DNA of 37,620 bases. Origin: JBOHSA01 sp050732995 (GTDB lineage Bacteria > Gemmatimonadota > Gemmatimonadetes > Gemmatimonadales > GWC2-71-9). Positions within the stretch are counted from its first letter, which is position 1. Every line of letters begins with the position of its first letter. The notes beneath the pieces are model-generated. The model was not told the DNA's origin, searched no databases, and worked only from the letters and a program-made list of their open reading frames with translations. The position numbers and the translations under genes are program-made. The stretch spans positions 1-37,620 of the forward strand of contig JBOHSA010000035.1 of the NCBI GenBank assembly GCA_050732995.1. The letters are read 5' to 3'. Of the stretch, positions 32,175 through 37,620 are shown in pieces.

Positions 32175-33893
32175 TCAGCTCTTCGAGGGGAAGAACAGCC
32201 GGATGGTGGTGCCCCGGCCTAGCGCGCTCTCGGCCAGGACCCGGCCACCGTGGGCCTCGACCAGGTGTTTCACGATCGCGAGCCCGAGCCCCGTGCCCCC
32301 TTGCTTGCGCGACCGCCCCGGGTCCGCGCGGTAGAACCGCTCGAAGATGCGCGGGAGATGCTGGCCCACGATGCCCGACCCCGTGTCCGCCACGGCGATC
32401 GCGACACCGTCCGGAGCGAGCGTCGCGCTCACTCGGATCCGGCCCCCGTCGGGCGTGTGGCGCAGCGCGTTGTCGTACAGGTTCGTGAGGATCTGGCGCA
32501 GTGCGTCCGGATCCACGGCCAGCGCGCGCGCCTCGGGCGCGAGCGCGGTCTCCAAGCTCACCCCGCCGCCGGCGGCCCGCTCGGCGAACGGCGCCCAGGC
32601 GTCGCGCGCCGCCGCCTCGATGTCGACGATCGCGGGCCGGGGCTGCCAGTGGCCCGACTCGATCCGGGAGAGATCGAGCAGGTCGTCCACGAGCCGCTGC
32701 ATGCGGCGGGCGTTGCTCAGGATGATGTCGGCGAAGCGGGCGCTCTGCGACCCCGGCTCCGCTTCGCCGGCCAGCGTCTCGGCGTAGCCGACGATCGACG
32801 TGAGCGGGGTCTTGAGCTCGTGGGACACGTTGGCGACGAAATCGCGGCGCACCGCCTCCACGCGCCGCAGGTCGGTGACGTCGCTCAGGACGAGGAGCGT
32901 GCCGCCGTCGGGCAGGGGACGCCCGGACACCGCGACCGAGCGCCCGTCCAGGTCGAGCTCGCGGCGGCTCACCTCGCCGCCGTCCAGGAGCTCGCGCACG
33001 AGCGCGCGGTGCGCCTTGTCGTGGAACAGCTCCGGCAGGGCCGGCAGCGCGGCCATGTCGCGATAGCCGAGCAGCCGGAGCGCCGCCGCGTTGCAGGAGA
33101 CGATGGTCCCCCGCGCGTCCGCCGCCAGCACGCCGTCCGACAGCGACTCGATCAGCGCGCGGGAGTCCTCGCGCTCCCGCCGCAGGTCGGCGAACCGGCG
33201 GTCCAGCTCCCGGTGCATGGCCCGCAGCGCGTCCACCAGCTGGGCCAGCTCGGGGACTCGGGGGGCGGGGAAGCTGGGGGCGTGTCCGACGGCGATGTCG
33301 CCCGCCGCGCCGGCGATCCGGCGCAGCGGCCCGGCCAGGACCCGGCTCCACAGCCAGGCGATGACCGCCGCGCCGGCGATGAGCGCCGTCCCCGCCCCCG
33401 CCAGGGCCCGCAGCACCCCGTGCACCGTCGCGTCCACCGCGGCCAGGGAGGCGGAGACTCGCACCACGCCGAGCCCCGGCGGGCCCCCGCGCACCGCGAC
33501 GTACAGCTGGCGCTCGTTGGTAGAGGCGCTGAGCCGGTGGTCGCGCCCCGTCCCGGTGGCGAAGGCGGCGCGCACTTCCGGGCGCGAGGCGTGATTCTCG
33601 AGCCGCGGCAGCGCGTCGCGGTCGAATTCCGTGTCGCCCAGGACGCGCCCCGCCGGATCGATCAGCGTCATGCGGTGGCCGATTGCGGCGCCCAGCGCGC
33701 GCGCCGCGTCGGGCCACCGGCTCGAGTCCGGCGGCAGCAGGGCGGCGACGAGCCGGGCCTCGCGCTCGAGGCCGGCCGCGATTTCAGTCTCGAGTGAGCG
33801 GCTCAGGACGACGTCGGCGGCGAACATCGAGCCCGCCACCGCGGCGGCGAGGAGCAGGCTCGCGGCGGCGAACAGCCGGGTGGCGAGCCTCAC
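32175..33893 (-). CDS. phoR: Phosphate-regulon sensor histidine kinase PhoR
   Basis: A 572-residue membrane kinase. TM1 (about 5-28), a periplasmic domain of roughly 130 residues, TM2 (163-185), a HAMP domain (186-238), a PAS domain (about 245-340), then HisKA with His358 in VANVSHELKTPLTS and HATPase with LYDNALRHTPDGG, ADTGSGI and GGTGLGLAIVKHL. The large periplasmic part differs from E. coli PhoR, which has almost none, and is like the Bacillus PhoR plan. GTG 33893 overlaps the phoB stop as GTGA. An upstream in-frame ATG would give an Arg-rich leader inside phoB and is rejected. It is co-transcribed with phoB and faces the Pst genes it controls. Confidence 0.95.
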   Translation of the reverse strand: MRLATRLFAAASLLLAAAVAGSMFAADVVLSRSLETEIAAGLEREARLVAALLPPDSSRWPDAARALGAAIGHRMTLIDPAGRVLGDTEFDRDALPRLENHASRPEVRAAFATGTGRDHRLSASTNERQLYVAVRGGPPGLGVVRVSASLAAVDATVHGVLRALAGAGTALIAGAAVIAWLWSRVLAGPLRRIAGAAGDIAVGHAPSFPAPRVPELAQLVDALRAMHRELDRRFADLRREREDSRALIESLSDGVLAADARGTIVSCNAAALRLLGYRDMAALPALPELFHDKAHRALVRELLDGGEVSRRELDLDGRSVAVSGRPLPDGGTLLVLSDVTDLRRVEAVRRDFVANVSHELKTPLTSIVGYAETLAGEAEPGSQSARFADIILSNARRMQRLVDDLLDLSRIESGHWQPRPAIVDIEAAARDAWAPFAERAAGGGVSLETALAPEARALAVDPDALRQILTNLYDNALRHTPDGGRIRVSATLAPDGVAIAVADTGSGIVGQHLPRIFERFYRADPGRSRKQGGTGLGLAIVKHLVEAHGGRVLAESALGRGTTIRLFFPSKS

Positions 33894-34615
33894 GAGCGCC
33901 GCCGCTTGGCGGGCTGGGGATCGCGGAAGCGGTACCCGACGCCGCGCACCGTCTCGATCCAGCTCCCCGCGTCGCCAAGCTTCGCGCGCAGCCGCTGCAC
34001 GTGCATGTCCACCGTCCGCGTCTGAATGTCGGGCTGGGCCTGCCACACCGATTCCAGGAGCTGGGCCCGGCTCTGCACGCGGTCCTCCCGCTCCATCATC
34101 CGCTGCAGCAGCCGGAACTCGGTGGCCGTGAGCTCGACGTCCTTCCCGTGTACCGTGACCCGGTGCGCGCTCCCGTCGAGCACGAGCGGGCCGGCCGCGA
34201 GGCGGCCGCCGCTCGCCACCGCCGGCGCCGCCAGGCGGCGCAGCACCGCCTGCACGCGCAACACCAGCTCCTGGGGCGAGAACGGCTTCGGGAGGTAGTC
34301 GTCGGCGCCGAGCGACAGCCCCTTGATGCGGTCCGGCTCCTCGCGCCGGGCCGTGAGCAGGATCACGCCGACGTCCCGGGTCTCGGCACGCCGGCGCAGC
34401 TCGGCGAGCACGTCGTAGCCCGAGGCCCGCGGCAGCATGACGTCGAGCACGACCAGGTCGGGACGCTCCTCCCGCGCCGAGCGCAGCGCGTCCGCGCCGG
34501 TGCCGGCGGTCGTGACGCGGTAACCGGCCTTAGCGAGATGATAGGCGACGAGAGCGGTGATGTCGGGCTCGTCGTCCACAACGAGAACGCGCTGGGTGGC
34601 CGGAGCGTCAGACAT
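33890..34615 (-). CDS. phoB: Phosphate-regulon response regulator PhoB (OmpR family)
   Basis: A 241-residue two-domain regulator. The receiver (8-125) has VVDDEPD, phosphoacceptor Asp58 in VVLDVMLP, the Thr of ILLTAR and Lys in YLPKPFSP. A winged-helix DNA-binding domain (about 145-235) has ELTATEFRLLQRMM, the recognition helix region TRTVDMHVQRLRAKLG and the closing hairpin ETVRGVGYRF. Identity as PhoB rather than another OmpR member rests on the receiver style and on the neighbouring phoR, pst and porin genes with 11-bp repeats, as inference. It diverges from the nucleotidase gene by 72 bases. Confidence 0.94.
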   Translation of the reverse strand: MSDAPATQRVLVVDDEPDITALVAYHLAKAGYRVTTAGTGADALRSAREERPDLVVLDVMLPRASGYDVLAELRRRAETRDVGVILLTARREEPDRIKGLSLGADDYLPKPFSPQELVLRVQAVLRRLAAPAVASGGRLAAGPLVLDGSAHRVTVHGKDVELTATEFRLLQRMMEREDRVQSRAQLLESVWQAQPDIQTRTVDMHVQRLRAKLGDAGSWIETVRGVGYRFRDPQPAKRRRS

Positions 34616-34644
34616 CGAGACGGGTCGGCGGCATGACGGCGGGG

Positions 34645-34674
34645 AAGGTAGCGCAACGGCCCTGCGGTTGGCAA
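34645..34674 (-). promoter_or_regulatory. Possible promoter of phoB-phoR
   Basis: On the minus strand TTGCCA (34674-34669), an 18-base spacer and TACCTT (34650-34645). Transcription would begin near 34638, about 23 bases before the phoB ATG. No Pho-box repeats are seen in this 72-base spacer. Confidence 0.35.
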
Positions 34675-34687
34675 TTTTCAGCGCACT

Positions 34688-37620
34688 ATGTCTCCCCTGG
34701 TTCCGCTGGTCGTCGTCACCGGCGCTTTCACCGCTGTCCCCCGTTCCCCGTCCCAAACGTCGTCCGACACCGCCCACGTGGTGATCGTCGCCACCACCGA
34801 CGTGCACGGCCGGATCCGCGGCTGGGACTATGTGCGGGACGCCGAGGGCCCGGGCGGGCTCGCGCGCGCCGCGACGATCCTCGAGACCCTGCGCGGACAG
34901 CACCCGGATCGCGTCCTGCTCGTGGACGCCGGCGATCTGCTGCAAGGGAATCCGTTCGCCACGTATTTCGCGTCACAGGATCGGCGCCGGCCTCATCCCA
35001 TCATCGACGCCTTCAACGGCCTGGGGTACGACGTGGTCACCCCCGGAAACCACGAGTTCGATTTCGGGGTCGCCGCGCTGGAAGGCGCGGCGAGCGACGC
35101 CACCTTCCGCTACGTCTCGGCCAACATTACCCGCGGGGGGGGAGAGGGGGAGGCGAGCGACTCGCTGATGTTCGCCCCGTTCGCGGTCATCGCCCGGGGC
35201 GGCATCAAGATCGGCGTCACCGGCTTCACCACGCCCGGCGTCATGGTGTGGGACCGCGCCCAGATGGCGGGGCGTGTCCGGATCCGGCGCATCGCGGAGG
35301 CGGCGCCCGCGGCCCTGCGGAGCCTCGCCCGGGCCGGTGTGGATCTCAAGGTCGTGCTGATCCACTCCGGGCTCGGCGGCGGATCGTCCTACGACACGAC
35401 CGGCATCGGCGAAGAGAACGCCGCCGTGGTTCTCGCGGGCGTCGACCCGCGGCCCGACGTCGTGATCGTGGGACATAGCCACCGGCAGCTGCGCGATTCG
35501 GTGATCAACGGCGTGCACTTCGTCCAGCCGCGCAACTGGGCGCTGAGCCTGGCCGTGGTCCACGTCTGGCTGGTCGCGGAATCGGGACGCCACCGGGTGA
35601 CGTCCGTGCGCGCGGACCTCGTCCCGCTCACGACCGTCCCCGAGCAGCTCCGGTTCCTGCGCCGGCTCGAGCGGGCGCATGAGGCGGTCCGCACGTGGGC
35701 GGCCACGCCGCTGGGCGCGGCGGGGCCGGGATTCGATGGGCGGCTGGGACGGGCCCAGGACACGCCGCTCATGGACTTGATCAACGAAGTGCAACGCCGC
35801 CGCACCGGGGCCGACCTCTCGGCCGCCGCGCTGTTCGACACGGGGGTGGGGTTCCCCGAAGGCGAAGTGCGACTGCGCGACCTGGCGGGCGTGTACCCCT
35901 ACGAGAACACGCTGCGCGCGGTCCGGATCTCGGGCCAGCAGCTCAAGGATTTCCTGGAGCACTCGGCGCGCTACTACCGGTCGTATCCACCCGCGGGCCG
36001 GTCGATCGTGAACGACAGCGTGCTCGGTTACAACTTCGACGTCGTAAGCGGCGTGCGTTACTCGATCGATCTCACCCAACCGGTGGGCCGGCGCATCCGG
36101 CTCGGCGTTCCGGGCCGCCCCGTCCTCGCCACGGACAGCTTCACCCTGGCGCTGAACAGCTATCGGCAGGAGGGCGGCGGCGGCTACGCCATGCTGCGGA
36201 GCGCCCGCGTGGTGTACGACCGGGGGGAGAGCGTGCGGGACCTCCTGGCGGCCGAGATCCGGCGGGCCGGGGCGCTCACGGCGCGCGACTTTTTCCAGGT
36301 GAACTGGGCGATCGTGCCGCCCGCCGCCCACGACGCGGCGCGGGCGGCGTTCGGCGGGACGACGACCGCCGCCACGCCGGTCGGCCGGGCCGACAGCACC
36401 CTGCTCCGGGTCCTGGCGATCACGGACCTGCACGGCCAGCTGACCCCGCGGGCCTGGGACTGGTCCGAGGGCCGGCTCGTGGGGGGCGCGATCGCGCTCA
36501 AGGGCTGGATGGACAGTCTGGCCCGCGCCTGCGGGTGCAGCGCGGTGCGGCTCGATGCGGGCGACCAGATGCAGGGAACCCCGATCTCGAACCTCAGCTA
36601 CGGCCGCCGCACCGTCGAGGCGCTCAACGCGATCGGGATCGACGCGGCGGCGATCGGCAACCACGAGTTCGACTGGTCGGTGGACACGCTGCGCGCGCGC
36701 ATGGCCGGGGCGCGCTACAAGTTCCTGTCCGCCAACATTACCGACCCGGCGGGCACCGCCCGACCCGAGTGGGCGGAGCCGTGGACCTTGATCCAGCGCG
36801 GCGGCGTAAAGGTGGCGGTCATCGGCCTCACGACGCGCGAGACGCCAACGGCCACCGCGCCGCGCAACGTGCGCGGGCTGGCCTTCGGGGACGGCGCCGC
36901 GGCGATCCGGCGCGTCCTGCCGCTGGCGCGCGCGGCGGCCGATTTCGTGATCGTGGTCGCCCACGCGGGGGCGATCTGCGATTCGACCGCGTGCCGGGAC
37001 GAGATCGTGGACGTCGCCCGGGCGCTCGATTCGGCCGCGGTGGACTTGATCGTGGCGGGCCACACCCACCGGGTCGTGAACACCCGGATCAACGGCATTC
37101 CGATCGTCGAGGCCGGCTCGAGCGGCCGCGCCGTCGCGGTCGTCGATTTCGTGCGCGTCGCCGGCACGCGGCGCGAAGTGCGGGCCCGCATGGAGACGCC
37201 GTGGGCCGACGTCGGGCGCGGCGACCGCGCCCTCACCGATCTCCTGACCCGCGCGCAGCGCGAGGTGGACACGGTCGCCGCGCGCCAGATCGTGCCGCTC
37301 AAGTTCGCCCTGCGCCGCGAAGGCGGCGACTACGCGTTGGGACGGCTCATTGCCGACGCGCAACGCAGCGTCACCAAGGCGGACGTGGCCGTCATGAACA
37401 ACGGCGGTATCCGGGCCGACCTGCCCGCCGGCATGGTCACCTACGGGGACCTCTATCAGGTACAGCCGTTCCAGAACCGGCTGCAGCGGCTCACCGTGAC
37501 GGGCGACGTGCTGCTCCAGGTTCTGGAGCAGGTGGTGGCCGGCGACCGGGGGGAGGGAGGGAGGGGGGGGCCGAGCGCGCACGTCGCCGGCCTCGAGCTG
37601 TGGTATGACCCCGGCCGCCC
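34688..37620 (+). CDS. YfkN-like two-unit nucleotide phosphoesterase (CpdB-like + 5'-nucleotidase), 3' end outside the window
   Basis: An uninterrupted frame of 977 codons, cut by the window edge. A short hydrophobic N terminus (about 1-15) suggests export. Unit 1: metallophosphatase (30-270) with Asp38 and His40 (TTDVHGR), GDLLQGN, GNHEF at 120-124 and GHSHR (His263, His265), then a 5'-nucleotidase C-terminal domain (about 340-545) with LYPYENTLRAVRISGQQL, close to 2',3'-cyclic nucleotide phosphodiesterase CpdB. Unit 2: Asp580 and His582 (ITDLHGQ), GDQMQGT, GNHEF with His659, GHTHR (His792), and NNGGIR at 904-909, as in 5'-nucleotidases. The order matches Bacillus YfkN, which frees phosphate from cyclic, 3'- and 5'-nucleotides. 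Position beside phoB fits phosphate scavenging. G-rich tracts at 35135 and 37548 encode Gly/Glu loops. Confidence 0.93.
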   Translation, partial: MSPLVPLVVVTGAFTAVPRSPSQTSSDTAHVVIVATTDVHGRIRGWDYVRDAEGPGGLARAATILETLRGQHPDRVLLVDAGDLLQGNPFATYFASQDRRRPHPIIDAFNGLGYDVVTPGNHEFDFGVAALEGAASDATFRYVSANITRGGGEGEASDSLMFAPFAVIARGGIKIGVTGFTTPGVMVWDRAQMAGRVRIRRIAEAAPAALRSLARAGVDLKVVLIHSGLGGGSSYDTTGIGEENAAVVLAGVDPRPDVVIVGHSHRQLRDSVINGVHFVQPRNWALSLAVVHVWLVAESGRHRVTSVRADLVPLTTVPEQLRFLRRLERAHEAVRTWAATPLGAAGPGFDGRLGRAQDTPLMDLINEVQRRRTGADLSAAALFDTGVGFPEGEVRLRDLAGVYPYENTLRAVRISGQQLKDFLEHSARYYRSYPPAGRSIVNDSVLGYNFDVVSGVRYSIDLTQPVGRRIRLGVPGRPVLATDSFTLALNSYRQEGGGGYAMLRSARVVYDRGESVRDLLAAEIRRAGALTARDFFQVNWAIVPPAAHDAARAAFGGTTTAATPVGRADSTLLRVLAITDLHGQLTPRAWDWSEGRLVGGAIALKGWMDSLARACGCSAVRLDAGDQMQGTPISNLSYGRRTVEALNAIGIDAAAIGNHEFDWSVDTLRARMAGARYKFLSANITDPAGTARPEWAEPWTLIQRGGVKVAVIGLTTRETPTATAPRNVRGLAFGDGAAAIRRVLPLARAAADFVIVVAHAGAICDSTACRDEIVDVARALDSAAVDLIVAGHTHRVVNTRINGIPIVEAGSSGRAVAVVDFVRVAGTRREVRARMETPWADVGRGDRALTDLLTRAQREVDTVAARQIVPLKFALRREGGDYALGRLIADAQRSVTKADVAVMNNGGIRADLPAGMVTYGDLYQVQPFQNRLQRLTVTGDVLLQVLEQVVAGDRGEGGRGGPSAHVAGLELWYDPGR

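Noticed and set aside
34973..37582. An 869-codon open frame on the minus strand at the right end
   Set aside because: The + strand frame there encodes two metallophosphatase units with every metal motif. The minus frame is a compositional shadow.

Overview
The window is a GC-rich, gene-dense stretch of chromosome from a diderm (Gram-negative-type) aerobic bacterium. A TonB-dependent receptor, an OprO/OprP-like porin and a caa3-type cytochrome c oxidase support this. The overall style (many GTG starts, four-base start/stop overlaps, few Shine-Dalgarno sites) would fit Gemmatimonadota or a neighbouring phylum. That placement is a guess from gene character, because no rRNA or other phylogenetic marker is present. 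I see no insertion sequence, phage, CRISPR array or integrase. No gene-free stretch exceeds 300 bases.

Layout. 1-1395: a receiver-domain protein (possibly the tail of a longer protein), a NUDIX hydrolase and an alkyltransferase-like DNA-repair protein, all on +. 1311-6956: a hybrid sensor kinase (-) diverges from a FecA-like TonB-dependent receptor (+) across a promoter region with two Fur-like boxes, and an ApbE flavin transferase follows the receptor. 6886-12390 (-): a protein-quality-control operon, tig-clpP-clpX, continues through a glycosyltransferase, engB and an unrecognised exported protein. A tRNA-Leu(UAG) lies just upstream. 12695-14686: an FkbM-type methyltransferase (+) converges with an orphan soluble histidine kinase (-). 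14882-19396 (+): caa3 oxidase operon coxB-coxA-coxC-ctaF-ctaG with a good promoter. 19442-20700: two small unrecognised membrane proteins. 20697-24209 (-): dnaK followed by an HtrA/Deg protease. 24426-25175 (+): a rhomboid protease. 25179-34615 (-): a contiguous Pho cluster, phoB-phoR, then porin-pstS, then pstC-pstA-pstB-pstB-phoU-arsC. 34688 to the window end (+): a large YfkN-like nucleotide phosphoesterase, divergent from phoB and cut by the window edge.

How it fits together. The right 12.5 kb reads as one phosphate-starvation module. A two-component system (PhoB/PhoR), an outer-membrane phosphate porin, an ABC transporter with two ATPase paralogues, the PhoU brake, an arsenate reductase inside the uptake operon, and an exported nucleotidase that frees phosphate from nucleotides stand side by side. 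Two sites carry 11-bp-phased GT(C/A)AC repeats of the kind PhoB binds, one before pstC and one before the porin-pstS pair. A perfect 14-bp hairpin sits between pstS and pstC. The left part holds an iron-uptake locus, and the middle joins folding/proteolysis genes to aerobic respiration.

The less ordinary signals are: two consecutive gene junctions (clpX/glycosyltransferase/engB) that seem to use CTG start codons in CTGA overlaps; a recurrent TAGATT-like -10 element placed 6-12 bases before start codons that lack a Shine-Dalgarno, suggesting near-leaderless transcripts; three intergenic hairpins built from short tandem G-rich words; and G-homopurine tracts inserted in protein linkers.
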